Source: a virus. Taken from it: 45,025 nt of DNA. The stretch covers positions 1 to 45,025 of the IMG/VR virus record IMGVR_UViG_3300035698_029279. One strand, 5' to 3'. Numbering within the stretch: position 1 is the stretch's first letter; each line of letters opens with the position of its first letter. Of the stretch, positions 18,172 through 26,567 are shown in pieces. The notes under the pieces were generated by a model, which searched no databases, had not been told where the DNA came from, and saw only the letters and a list, made by a program, of their open reading frames with translations. A program made the translations under genes and the position numbers.

Positions 18172-18702
18172 TTATTCAGTAATAGCATCATCAATCTCAA
18201 GTCCTGCAAATTGAATAGAAATATTTTCCTGCATAAGCAATCCTTGGGCATTAGTGCTAACACCATAGTTCTCAATTACACATCCAGTTAACTTAAAACT
18301 TAGAGTACTGGTTTCTCCGGAAACACCATCTTTAATTTTTCTAAAAAACAAGAGGGTTCTCTCCCCAGAAGTAGTAGCTACTCCAGAAGAATTTACATTA
18401 GCTGTAGTCCATATACCTGCACCAGTAACTCCAAGTAAAGATTTAATACTTTTAGCTCCAACAATTCTTCCAATGCTACAACTACCTACAGGTCTAGTAG
18501 GGGAAAAATAAGTATTTCCACTACCTACTTCATTTACCCTATTAACTGGTTGACTATATTGTATTTGAACGTTTTGAACTAACGATTCAACAGCAATACC
18601 TGCAGACCCTCTTTGTCTTGGTAAAATTAGAGTCATTTGATCTGCAGTTACCATATCAGTATTTGAACTCTCTTGGTTCTTACCAAATATATCTCTTGCC
18701 AT
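18172..18702 (-). CDS. Tail tube protein
   Basis: 176 residues encoded 10 bases after the tail sheath. All-beta look: 'LVQNVQIQYSQPVNRVNEVGSGNTYF' across residues 40-68 is the strand-loop-strand found in phage tube proteins (Q.V.I.....v.......). 'GSCSIGRIVGAKS' and C-terminal 'LMQENISIQFAGLEI' complete the barrel. Many copies stack as hexamer rings to form the inner tube through which DNA and ejected proteins pass. AGGAGA precedes the ATG. The sheath-tube order is the standard myovirus one, which is strong support. Confidence 0.82.
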   Translation of the reverse strand: MARDIFGKNQESSNTDMVTADQMTLILPRQRGSAGIAVESLVQNVQIQYSQPVNRVNEVGSGNTYFSPTRPVGSCSIGRIVGAKSIKSLLGVTGAGIWTTANVNSSGVATTSGERTLLFFRKIKDGVSGETSTLSFKLTGCVIENYGVSTNAQGLLMQENISIQFAGLEIDDAITE

Positions 18703-18712
18703 TTATCTTCTC

Positions 18713-21700
18713 CTATATAGTAATGGTTAATTTAGTTACATTCCATGGAGTAGGGACGTCTACAGAAATTTTACAATCTACCTCATCTTGAATAGTAGCA
18801 TTCCTACCTAAACTTATAATAGTATAATCAATTACCTGAGAACCAATACCTTTATATGCATTGTATTTTTCCCCTTTTAAATCTTCTAATCCTCCTGTAA
18901 GTTCTGCAAACAATTCTGATAAAGCCTCTACTATAATATTTTTAGATACTATATACGTATCAATAATATCTCGAAGGTAATAAGCAATATTATGAGCATT
19001 TGAAATAATACTATCTTCTTTAAGATTAGTAGTACTCATATCTGTAGTTAACTGGTGTCTTGTATAACAAGCTGTTCCAGTACCATCTTGAGTTACTATC
19101 CATGTCCCACCTTCAGCTATAGTATTAAGCTGAGTATCAGTGAAATATGTTCTACTTCGTGAAGCATCTGTAAATCCAGAGATAGTATATTTTGTTAATG
19201 GAAGATGGGGAGGAACAGATGCTCTTTGAGCAGCAAGACAAGCTGCTAAATAATACCCTGGATAACTATCAATAACATCCGGCCAAATATTTCTAACCAG
19301 ATGATTATCTAAAGAAGAACTATAAGTAGCAAGATAAGTAGCTTGTTCATCTAAAGAAAACGGAATATAAAGTTCAAACTTCTGAGCAACTACTACAGCT
19401 GCTCCCAGATCTTCTACTATCACTAAAACTTTAGCAGAAGTAACTGAAGAAACCGTGTATGAATCATAAGTAACTTCTCCATTTAAATCAAACGCATAAT
19501 TAGTTCTAATTACATCATTAGCTGTTACTCCGTCTGTAACAAAATCTACTGGATCAGAAGCTGAAGCAGTTACTAAACTGAAGGCCCCTGTTCCATCATC
19601 TGTTATAGTACAAGTATAATTAGTCGCTACACCATACGTAGTATACAAACCTACTGAAGTAATTAAGTCTTTACAAATAAATACAGTCTTCCACTTTTTA
19701 ACTGAACCTGAACTCATAGTTGTAACATAAGTAGAAAAATCACTATGTATTAAAACATTATAAGTAAGGGGAGCTAAATAAGCAATACCTTGTTCTTTTG
19801 TAATAGCTTCTCTAGCTGTAGTATATCCTGCTCGATTATCTGTAGCAAGAGAACATATTTTAAAAGTATTTCCTCCTATAGCATTATATACTTTTGTAGC
19901 TGCATAACCTAGAGGATTATATGTAGCATTAGAATCACCACAATAAGTGGCAATATCCGCAACACTAGTAATAGTAGATACTGCTGAAGAATTTGAAGGA
20001 TTAAGCGCTCTATATTGAATATGCGCCGTACCAACAATCACTGGAATGTTAATAGTCCATGAAGAGTCAGCTACATAAATTGCATCATTTAAAGTAATCT
20101 GAGTAGCTGTAGTAGTCCACGCAGTATCTGCTGGGTTATCTACTCTATACTCAGTTATAAGTTTATCATTTTGAACTAATCTTAAATTACAATTTAAATT
20201 AGGAGTTCCGGAAATTAAATCTGCATCTAAATCTTCACTAAGAAGTAGTGTTTTATAAGCTCCTAATTTTGCACTTGTAGCTGCAACAGTCCATTTACTT
20301 CCTGCAATAAGACCAGCTTGAGCAGCAGCAGTAAATGATATAGTAGCTCCATAACTTCCAATAGCAGTAGCGGCACCTGAAGCAGTAACTATAATTGGGA
20401 TCCCACAACCTGGGTCTAAACCATTAGTTAAATCAGTAGCAGTGAATTGAGCTGTACCCCATACCCCACCAGTAGTAACTTCAATTTCATAAGTAGTATC
20501 ATAATCTCCAATATAAGTTCCTGCTGAAGTTCCTACTTCTGCTGTTACGGCTGCTTCTGTCGTATATGTCCAATAATCTGCTGCAGTCATTACAGGACTA
20601 AGTAAATAGGCTGCTGTATAAGTAATAGTAGAACCTAAAACTCCCATATTCATAGCAATCCCAAATCCTGGAAATCTAGTTGTGCTAGTATCCACACCAG
20701 AATCGGTAGCAGCTGTAATATAAGCTTCAGAGGCTTCTACAGAGAACTGCCATATAGCAGTCACAGCAAGGGGTTGATTAAAAATAATCTCAAGACCATC
20801 TGTCCCAATAGCTGTAGCTGTTCCAGCAACACTGGTAGTAACATCTCCACTAGTTCCACCGTTTGTTGCAACCCAATGAATAATTGCAACTCCAGGATTA
20901 CCTAAAGTAGTACAAGTAATCGTATAAATATCACCTATAGTTCCAGAATAACCACTTGTAGCATTGAAACCAAATTCCATTCCAAGTTTACCACCAAGAA
21001 CATCAGTTGTAGACATAATTCTAATATTTCTAGAGTCACCTTCTCCATAAATTAAACTCCATGAATTACCTATAACTAAAACAGAACCTACTGCAAATCT
21101 AATTTCCAAACCTTCTAAAGTAGCATCTACTACATTCCAGCCTCCAGTATACCCACCAGCTCCAGCTAAAACAACAGTCCCAGATATACTTCCATCACTA
21201 TTTGTATAAGTCATAGTGATAGCATCAGTTCCTACAGTATTTGTTCCAGCAGAAATAGTTACAGCGAAAGTGATTTCTTCATATTGAGGAGCACCTACAT
21301 AAATTGCAGGATTATTAATCCTGAACTCAATATTATCACAAGCTCCAGGAGTACCAATTTGTCCGGAAAAGGGAGTCGTAGCTGTAGTTTGATTACCAAA
21401 ACATGGAGGAAGACCTGTCGTGTCTATAGTAACTGTATAAGTATCATCTACTGCATCACTTCCACCCGCAAGAATTATAGGATAACTCCCGGGATAAGTT
21501 CCTGTAGCAGAAGTACCTGTAATATTTGCATTAATATTTGTCCCGCCAGCAGAAGCAGCAGCTACTGTAGTTCCTTGGGTTGTGTGATTGCTTGCATTTG
21601 CAGCAGCAGCTAATGTAACAGCTGCTATAGTATCATTAACAAACCCTGTAACTTTAGCTACAGTTTCTTGCAATGTTCCTACAGTTGCATAAACATAAGC

Positions 21701-22138
21701 ATAATCACCAATTTGAACATCTCTTGTTCCAAAAATAGCAGCTCGTGGATATGAAGTTCCTGAAGCGTTTGTATAGGATTTAAAAATTAATTGTGTGCCA
21801 TCAGTAGTTACTTTATTAGCATTCCCTATTCCAGCAACTGCTTTAAACTCATAAGTTCCAACACCTGTAGCTTTAGCAAAATACCTAGCTTGTAAATCAT
21901 CAAAATACACAGTTACTCCATCTTGATCCACAACATTCCCTACTGCTAATCCAGGATATGAATACGCTGTATCTATTGAATTGTCGTATGCTCCTAAAGA
22001 AATAGTAGATTTATCTGTAGTATACAAATAAAAATCATATCTTGGACCTATTATACATGCATATAAATCAGGTGGTGATAAAGATATAGTTTCAGTATAT
22101 TGTAAATAAGCTTCTGTTCCCGGTTTTGTATAAGACAT
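18713..22138 (-). CDS. Tail sheath protein with three extra beta-repeat domains
   Basis: 1141 residues, about twice the usual sheath size. The N-terminus 'KPGTEAYLQYTETI' and 'ACIIGPRYDFYLY' match the sheath handshake strand region. The C-terminal 300 residues hold the conserved core: 'KYTISGFTDASRSRTYFTD', then 'QLNTIAEGGTWIVTQDGTG', helix 'VEALSELFAELTGGLEDLKG', and a terminal 'DVPTPWNVTKLTITI' strand. Residues about 215-625 contain repeated beta domains, each ending with a GLEIxF...W-type motif (near 343-362, 447-467, 596-617). The protein contracts to drive the tube. The insert domains probably decorate the sheath surface. Promoter-like sequence lies 41-69 bases upstream of the ATG. Confidence 0.88.
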   Translation of the reverse strand: MSYTKPGTEAYLQYTETISLSPPDLYACIIGPRYDFYLYTTDKSTISLGAYDNSIDTAYSYPGLAVGNVVDQDGVTVYFDDLQARYFAKATGVGTYEFKAVAGIGNANKVTTDGTQLIFKSYTNASGTSYPRAAIFGTRDVQIGDYAYVYATVGTLQETVAKVTGFVNDTIAAVTLAAAANASNHTTQGTTVAAASAGGTNINANITGTSATGTYPGSYPIILAGGSDAVDDTYTVTIDTTGLPPCFGNQTTATTPFSGQIGTPGACDNIEFRINNPAIYVGAPQYEEITFAVTISAGTNTVGTDAITMTYTNSDGSISGTVVLAGAGGYTGGWNVVDATLEGLEIRFAVGSVLVIGNSWSLIYGEGDSRNIRIMSTTDVLGGKLGMEFGFNATSGYSGTIGDIYTITCTTLGNPGVAIIHWVATNGGTSGDVTTSVAGTATAIGTDGLEIIFNQPLAVTAIWQFSVEASEAYITAATDSGVDTSTTRFPGFGIAMNMGVLGSTITYTAAYLLSPVMTAADYWTYTTEAAVTAEVGTSAGTYIGDYDTTYEIEVTTGGVWGTAQFTATDLTNGLDPGCGIPIIVTASGAATAIGSYGATISFTAAAQAGLIAGSKWTVAATSAKLGAYKTLLLSEDLDADLISGTPNLNCNLRLVQNDKLITEYRVDNPADTAWTTTATQITLNDAIYVADSSWTINIPVIVGTAHIQYRALNPSNSSAVSTITSVADIATYCGDSNATYNPLGYAATKVYNAIGGNTFKICSLATDNRAGYTTAREAITKEQGIAYLAPLTYNVLIHSDFSTYVTTMSSGSVKKWKTVFICKDLITSVGLYTTYGVATNYTCTITDDGTGAFSLVTASASDPVDFVTDGVTANDVIRTNYAFDLNGEVTYDSYTVSSVTSAKVLVIVEDLGAAVVVAQKFELYIPFSLDEQATYLATYSSSLDNHLVRNIWPDVIDSYPGYYLAACLAAQRASVPPHLPLTKYTISGFTDASRSRTYFTDTQLNTIAEGGTWIVTQDGTGTACYTRHQLTTDMSTTNLKEDSIISNAHNIAYYLRDIIDTYIVSKNIIVEALSELFAELTGGLEDLKGEKYNAYKGIGSQVIDYTIISLGRNATIQDEVDCKISVDVPTPWNVTKLTITI

Positions 22139-22178
22139 TCAGGTTCTCCCAAGTAAAATTTAAATATTATTTATAAAC

Positions 22179-22207
22179 ATACTACTTTATAACATTTCTA
22201 TTGTCAA
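22179..22207 (-). promoter_or_regulatory. Sigma-70-type promoter ahead of the tail sheath
   Basis: TTGACA at 22207-22202, a 17-base spacer and TAGTAT at 22184-22179, in the 73-base gap before the sheath gene. The -35 is perfect; the -10 matches four of six, keeping the key T, A and final A-T bases. Sheath protein is needed in large amounts, so its own promoter is sensible. It could be read by host polymerase or by the phage sigma. Confidence 0.6.
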
Positions 22208-22211
22208 GTCT

Positions 22212-22892
22212 TTATTCAGAAATTGTTAATATATTTGCTCTAACAGCATGAATAGGTAATTGTTTTTCACTAGTTGTCCATTTTTCTTCAAAATTAAAGT
22301 TAGTAGTTACTGGTATAGAAAAAGATTCTTTAGCTTCTTGCAAAATCCCAATTTCCCCAATAGAAACTACTTCAAAAGATAAAAAATTAAAATCTTCTTG
22401 TATACATTTTTTAAATGCAATTAAAACATTAGATACTTTTTCAGCAAGTAACTCTACCTGACCTGCTGTTTCACAAATACAAACACTAGATACTGAACCT
22501 CCAGAGTGAATTACATATTTTATGTTATCAGTTCCTCTTTCTATTTGATCTCCCATAACAATTTTATTATAACTAATATTATGTCTCTTCACAACAATAG
22601 CTGGACGTTTTTGTATATTTTCAAATGATGTGGAAAATGAAGGAATAATACTTATTTCTGTTTTATCAGGATCTGGATCCCAATAAAAAGAATCTTCTAT
22701 AACATCTGAACAAATTCTGCTAGAAGGGTTTCCAGTTACAAGAGTACCTACTCCAGTAACCCCTCCAGAAGGAATTATTTTTGCTGGAGTATTAAGAGCG
22801 AATTCTGCTTTCAGGATCTCTAGAAATATACCTGTTATCACCAACGGAGTCTTCCGAATTTGTTTGCAAAGGTTTATGGTAGTTTCTGTCAT
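22212..22892 (-). CDS. Neck/tail-completion protein, 226 aa
   Basis: ATG at 22892 has GAGG six bases upstream, inside a small overlapping frame. Mixed alpha/beta with 'LCKQIRKTPLVITGIFLEILKAEF' at the N-terminus, then beta segments with 'EISIIPSFSTSFENIQKRPAIVVKRH' and 'KQLPIHAVRANILT' at the end. Position between the neck protein and the sheath is where tail-terminator or tail-completion proteins are encoded. No family motif is certain. It closes the neck group, and the sheath promoter follows its stop immediately. Confidence 0.6.
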   Translation of the reverse strand: MTETTINLCKQIRKTPLVITGIFLEILKAEFALNTPAKIIPSGGVTGVGTLVTGNPSSRICSDVIEDSFYWDPDPDKTEISIIPSFSTSFENIQKRPAIVVKRHNISYNKIVMGDQIERGTDNIKYVIHSGGSVSSVCICETAGQVELLAEKVSNVLIAFKKCIQEDFNFLSFEVVSIGEIGILQEAKESFSIPVTTNFNFEEKWTTSEKQLPIHAVRANILTISE

Positions 22893-22968
22893 TCACTGCC
22901 TCATCTCGTAAATCAGTTTTAAAATTTAAATAATATTTAGGAAATAAAAAATATTTTTTAGCAATCAT
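22792..22968 (-). CDS. Possible small gene overlapping the neck gene (58 aa)
   Basis: A 58-codon frame from ATG 22968 to TAA 22792. Its ATG overlaps the stop of the upstream gene as ATGA and GGAG lies eight bases upstream, a normal coupled start. It runs 101 bases into the next gene in another frame. Residues begin MIAKKYFLFPKYYLNFK, then become charged and Arg/Asp-rich over the overlap, where codon choice is set by the other gene. It may be a true leader peptide that delivers ribosomes to the 22892 start, or a short real product; it may equally be a translation filler. Confidence 0.35.
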   Translation of the reverse strand: MIAKKYFLFPKYYLNFKTDLRDEAVNDRNYHKPLQTNSEDSVGDNRYISRDPESRIRS

Positions 22969-23726
22969 AAGCAGTACTCCGGTGCTGTTTTAGATAATTG
23001 ATTAACTCCCATTATTTGTATAACTGGAGAAGTTCTTACATAAATGTATTGGATACTATCCACTACATATCTCCTATTATCTTCAATAGTTTTAATAATA
23101 TCCCATTTATGCATCAACGGATATGCAATAGATCTAACTACTGATTGACAATTTTCTTGAAGTCCTAATTCTGTTAAAGATGAAGATACATCTTTATCTT
23201 CTAATAAAGCATATAATCTTACAGGAGAACAATACCCTCCTTCTACACCAGTTCCATAACAATTACTACAATTAGCTTTTAATCTCTGTCCTGTAACTTC
23301 ATCTATGCAAACTGTACAAGATCCTCCTAATGTTTTTCTTCTATAAAAATCAATTTCTATGCCAACTTTTTTAGTATATAAAAGAGTTTCTTTTTCTTGA
23401 ATTCTTTTAAATATCATGTAATCTTTACTTCCTAAAGTTCTATATAAATTTTTAGACTCAGAAATAAAATTAACTCCATCCGGATCTTCTCCTAAAATTC
23501 TATAATATACCTTAGATTCTTTAGAAGTATAATAATAAATATCCTCATAATATAAAATATTAGTTAAAGAAGTTATTGTTTCCCAAGGACCTTCTACAGA
23601 CTCTCCTCGTTGAATAGTAAATTGATAATTTCCCGGCAAGATAGGATCTTCTATCTCCCAATCTAGACGAAAAGAAAATGGATAATTAGGATGAATATAA
23701 ATGTATTTAAACGCAGATACTGGCAT
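22965..23726 (-). CDS. Neck/connector protein with zinc-ribbon
   Basis: I take ATG 23726 (MPVSAFKYI), with GGAG seven bases upstream; the longer frame to 23759 begins inside the previous gene. 253 residues. The N-terminal half is a beta-sandwich of fibronectin-like look ('YQFTIQRGESVEGPWETITS', 'YYRILGEDPDG'). At residues about 135-165 four cysteines occur as CTVC and CSNC, followed by YGTGVEGGY, a CxxC...CxxC knuckle like that of DnaJ. Proteins with this CxxC/CYGTG module are found among structural proteins of other large phages. The rest is mixed. Likely a neck protein joining connector and tail; function inferred from position. Confidence 0.6.
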   Translation of the reverse strand: MPVSAFKYIYIHPNYPFSFRLDWEIEDPILPGNYQFTIQRGESVEGPWETITSLTNILYYEDIYYYTSKESKVYYRILGEDPDGVNFISESKNLYRTLGSKDYMIFKRIQEKETLLYTKKVGIEIDFYRRKTLGGSCTVCIDEVTGQRLKANCSNCYGTGVEGGYCSPVRLYALLEDKDVSSSLTELGLQENCQSVVRSIAYPLMHKWDIIKTIEDNRRYVVDSIQYIYVRTSPVIQIMGVNQLSKTAPEYCL

Positions 23727-23728
23727 TA

Positions 23729-24142
23729 TTAAACTCCAACATAAGAGGAAGAACCCCAACCATTATCTAAATTTACAGCGTTTTTTTGAGCACGTTTTTT
23801 TATTTCATACATCTCATCATAACGAGCTGCTAGTGCTTGAAAATCAGGACCCTTACCATCATCATTAACAGTTAATCCACCAGCTGAATACTGAAGTTGA
23901 TTTCTTACATCTAAATTAGCTGCTGAATAAAGTAATTGAGCTGCTGTTCCAAGTTTAAGAGTATTTATAAACGGAAAAGATTCTCTTGAAAGTGCAGTAA
24001 AAGGGGGGGTTTCATTAAAATCTGCAACTACAAAATCTATAGCAGAATCAATATCATCATCTGAAAACTGAACTGCATCTAAAAGAACATTTAACTCTTT
24101 TTTATCATTTAAAAATTTTCTCATATCAGATGTAGTTAACAT
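23729..24142 (-). CDS. Head-tail connector/adaptor protein
   Basis: 137 residues, predominantly helical: 'LTTSDMRKFLND', 'DDDIDSAIDFVVADFNETPPF', then 'NTLKLGTAAQLLYSAANLDVRNQLQYSAGGLTVNDDGKGP'. This is the pattern of gp6-type adaptors (helical bundle with a loop beneath the portal), including the 'Y.aGG..v.d.g' turn. It is the first gene after the capsid terminator, so head-completion is the likely role. AAGGA precedes the ATG. It ends ...YVGV and overlaps the ribosome-binding site of the following gene. Confidence 0.55.
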   Translation of the reverse strand: MLTTSDMRKFLNDKKELNVLLDAVQFSDDDIDSAIDFVVADFNETPPFTALSRESFPFINTLKLGTAAQLLYSAANLDVRNQLQYSAGGLTVNDDGKGPDFQALAARYDEMYEIKKRAQKNAVNLDNGWGSSSYVGV

Positions 24143-24160
24143 ATTTCATCCTTAGTTTCT

Positions 24161-24189
24161 AAAAAAGGGGACATACAAACTGTCCCCTT
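24161..24189 (-). terminator. Intrinsic terminator after the major capsid gene
   Basis: On the coding strand AAGGGGACA pairs perfectly with TGTCCCCTT (24181-24189 and 24165-24173) around a 7-base loop, followed by a run of six T (24166-24161). A GC-rich stem followed by a U tract is the classic rho-independent signal. It separates head genes from neck and tail genes and is likely leaky, since no good promoter follows before 24142. Confidence 0.85.
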
Positions 24190-24215
24190 AATATGCACAA
24201 ATAAATTAATACTCA

Positions 24216-25148
24216 TTACGCAACGAAATTAACTTTACAAATTGAACCAAAATCAGCAATACCAAGACCTAAAGTCATATATGTATCAAAAGAAATAATG
24301 TCTCTTCGATGTTCAATATAAACAGTCGGTTTCTGAAGGACGAAATATTTACCAAGAAAATCTTCTGTCGGGAAAAGATATAAAGTATCATCAGGAACAA
24401 TATCCCTTTTGATAGTAATAAGAATCTTTACCCCATTAAACTCAGTAATTGTAAGTCCTTTATGGAAAAAATCTCCTGCAAGAACATCACCAACGTCATC
24501 AGCTCTGAACTTCAAGAAGTTTTTAGCTGTAATTGCATTCATTAAAATACAACCATTAGGTTTGGGTTTATCAAGACCAGGAAGAAGTTTAAGAGCTTCT
24601 ACCATACCTGATTTTGAAAAACCACCAGCAATATCAACCCAATTTGCACCTACTGTAAAACCAACAGGTCCGCCAGGATACGCAGCATCCATATAAGCAT
24701 CAATAGAATCAATAAACGTCTTATCAATAGTTTTTTCCATTTCTTTCGCAGCATTATCTGAAATAATTTTACGAAGATCATTCTGGTAAGTCATTAACTC
24801 GTTAATATTTTTTGTATATGTCGGAGTAGTCACTTTTCCAAAATAGATAGCATATTTACCACCTTCAAAAATTTCAGTATTCGGAGTTCCATAAAAAGGA
24901 ATATGCGAAGCTCGTGCTCCACGTTCTTTTTCTACAATAACCATTGGGGAGTCGGTAGTTAAACTGGGGTGTAATTCATCTCTACCAATATCTTGCGGTG
25001 TAATAATTTTATCGGTAAAAGAATTTTCTCTTAACTGGTCTCTAATAAATGAAGAAACAGAAACCTCAGCTTCTTTAACCATGCCGTCTTCAATTTTACG
25101 AATAAAGCTTTCATTTATAAACCTTGAATTTAAGTCATTTTTATTCAT
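24216..25148 (-). CDS. Major capsid protein (HK97-like)
   Basis: 310 residues. N-terminal arm of about 60 residues with 'MVKEAEVSVSS' (23-33), then the E-loop-like 'IPFYGTPNTEIFEGGKYAIYFG', a helix 'NDLRKIISDNAAKEMEKTID' (spine), and an A-domain with 'NGCILMNAITAKNFLKFRADDVGD'. The C-terminal strands are 'GKYFVLQKPTVYIEHRRDI' and 'YMTLGLGIADFGSICKVNFVA'. The length and order match HK97-type shell proteins of large myoviruses, and the maturation protease is upstream. GGAGG precedes the start. The N-terminal arm may be cut during maturation; the MVKEA motif resembles that in other head-side proteins. Confidence 0.85.
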   Translation of the reverse strand: MNKNDLNSRFINESFIRKIEDGMVKEAEVSVSSFIRDQLRENSFTDKIITPQDIGRDELHPSLTTDSPMVIVEKERGARASHIPFYGTPNTEIFEGGKYAIYFGKVTTPTYTKNINELMTYQNDLRKIISDNAAKEMEKTIDKTFIDSIDAYMDAAYPGGPVGFTVGANWVDIAGGFSKSGMVEALKLLPGLDKPKPNGCILMNAITAKNFLKFRADDVGDVLAGDFFHKGLTITEFNGVKILITIKRDIVPDDTLYLFPTEDFLGKYFVLQKPTVYIEHRRDIISFDTYMTLGLGIADFGSICKVNFVA

Positions 25149-25194
25149 CAGTATTTTCCTCCAAATGAATTTAATCTATATAAAAATTTGGTTA

Positions 25195-25692
25195 TTAACC
25201 AATATAAACTTCACCACAAGGAAGAACCTTGATAATTCTATGACAAGCGATCGAAACACTGCCTTTTTCAAATGTATCTTTACCATCATAATACCCAACA
25301 CATGGTTGGTAAGCATGAGCTGCAAAAGTACCCGTACCTTCCATAAGGTTACCTGCAAGTGCTGTAGAAGGAACCATAACATCACCAAAAGCATAAGAAA
25401 CACTAACATCTACTTTATCAGTTTGAAAAATACCGTTGCCAATAAGAACAGTCATACTACCTGCTGAATCAACATCAAAAGCTGACTGATTTCTTTCTGC
25501 TATAATAGTAGGAATATGTTCATCTCCAGCAGCAGGAGTTAAAGGTGTTGGGTAATCAAAAATAACCAGATTACCTGTAACAGGATCTTTCTTACAAACT
25601 TGTCCAGCAACAACACCTTCATCAGCTGTAAGCTCAACAACATCAATTAACGCGACAGGATACGGCCCGCCTCCTTGTATAAGATTATACAT
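25195..25692 (-). CDS. Putative head decoration protein
   Basis: I take the second of two ATGs (25692, MYNLIQGG), five bases after GGAGG; TTG at 25704 and ATG at 25695 are alternatives. 165 residues, beta-rich, Gly/Val/Thr-rich, with 'GQVCKKDPVTGNLVIF' and 'GNGIFQTDKVDVSVSYAFGD', a small beta-barrel look like capsid decoration proteins with a 'g..v......g.l....' core. The gene is immediately before the major capsid gene, where decoration and head-stabilising proteins often lie. The product has two C-terminal cysteines (ACHRIIKVLPCGE). Identification is by context. Confidence 0.5.
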   Translation of the reverse strand: MYNLIQGGGPYPVALIDVVELTADEGVVAGQVCKKDPVTGNLVIFDYPTPLTPAAGDEHIPTIIAERNQSAFDVDSAGSMTVLIGNGIFQTDKVDVSVSYAFGDVMVPSTALAGNLMEGTGTFAAHAYQPCVGYYDGKDTFEKGSVSIACHRIIKVLPCGEVYIG

Positions 25693-25708
25693 CATAGCCT
25701 CCAATTTT

Positions 25709-26032
25709 TTATTCTAAACAAAATTTAGTAATCGCATCCTGATCATCTACAGATGCTTGATCATCAGATGAAAACCCTAAGGAATCCGGACCAACTTTGC
25801 TTGCTAATTTAATAACAAGATTAGCCATCTTTTCTGGTCCTATATAAAGTTCTTTAGAAACTTCAAATTTATCTTCATCAGCAATAAGTCCTCTTGAAAG
25901 AAGAGTATCTACTACCGCAGCTATTTTTTCTTGATAAGATACAAGAACTTTTTCATAAGCTGCTCCCTTTTCAAGAAGCGGCTCGGTAGTTTTGATATAT
26001 TCTACCATTGCAATTTCTGCTTGTTTTTCCAT
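25709..26032 (-). CDS. Small head-side protein, 107 aa
   Basis: Starts MEKQAEIAMVEYIK; two helices, then acidic Ser/Asp-rich tail with 'SSDDQASVDDQDAI'. GAGG precedes the ATG and overlaps the end of the previous gene. The first five residues fit the [LIM]-x-K-x-A motif shared by head-side proteins in this window. Lies between a 173-residue helical protein and the decoration-like protein. Could be a scaffold fragment, protease substrate or capsid assembly factor; no family recognised. Confidence 0.6.
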   Translation of the reverse strand: MEKQAEIAMVEYIKTTEPLLEKGAAYEKVLVSYQEKIAAVVDTLLSRGLIADEDKFEVSKELYIGPEKMANLVIKLASKVGPDSLGFSSDDQASVDDQDAITKFCLE

Positions 26033-26034
26033 AA

Positions 26035-26556
26035 TTAAACCTCACTTCCAGCCAATTCTTTAATAGCGTAAGCTAAAATAGCTCTTTCTAATTTTTTATC
26101 CGCAGCTGAAGTAATTTTACTATCTTCAATATCAGAGGCTGCAATCGGTTCTGATTCTTGAACTAGAGCACTAGAAAGAGTATTTTTATACACTGGCTGC
26201 ATAGACTCAATAGGTTCTGCTCTTTGAGCAGCTGGTTGAGTAACTAATACACTTAAAGCCAATCTTACTGCTTCTTTATTTGCTACATACTCAGTAGCTC
26301 TTTCAATGGTCTCTACAGTAGTCTCTGAAGAAGATGATAAATAATCTAGAATATCCTTCTGTTCAGTATCACTAATCATCTGTTTAGCTCTCAAATCCTG
26401 AAGTATACCTCTGGATATTTGAGTATCTGCTGCATATTTAATATTATCTTTCGCTATCTTAGTAAGAAGCGAATGAAGAATATCCGGATCTAATCCTGCA
26501 TACGCAGCATGTTTTAACATTGTATTATAATGATCTTCTACAGAAACCGATTCCAC
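26035..26556 (-). CDS. Helical head-side protein with GTG start, 173 aa
   Basis: Starts with GTG at 26556 after AGGA; no in-frame ATG is better placed. Helical and Ala/Glu/Ser-rich: 'YNTMLKHAAYAGLDPDILHSLLTKIA' (10-35), then 'VETIERATEYVANKEAVRLALSVLV'. Contains the LKHA head-side motif at 13-17. A linker rich in Glu, Ser, Pro and Ala precedes a C-terminal helix 'ADKKLERAILAYAIKELAGS'. Scaffold or internal capsid protein is plausible given helical content and position before the capsid gene, but nothing specific identifies it. Confidence 0.6.
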   Translation of the reverse strand: MESVSVEDHYNTMLKHAAYAGLDPDILHSLLTKIAKDNIKYAADTQISRGILQDLRAKQMISDTEQKDILDYLSSSSETTVETIERATEYVANKEAVRLALSVLVTQPAAQRAEPIESMQPVYKNTLSSALVQESEPIAASDIEDSKITSAADKKLERAILAYAIKELAGSEV

Positions 26557-26567
26557 TTTATTATTTC

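Noticed and set aside
25149-25194. Hairpin CCAAAT/ATTTGG before the capsid gene as terminator or riboswitch
   Set aside because: The stem is only six pairs with a long AU loop and no U tract.
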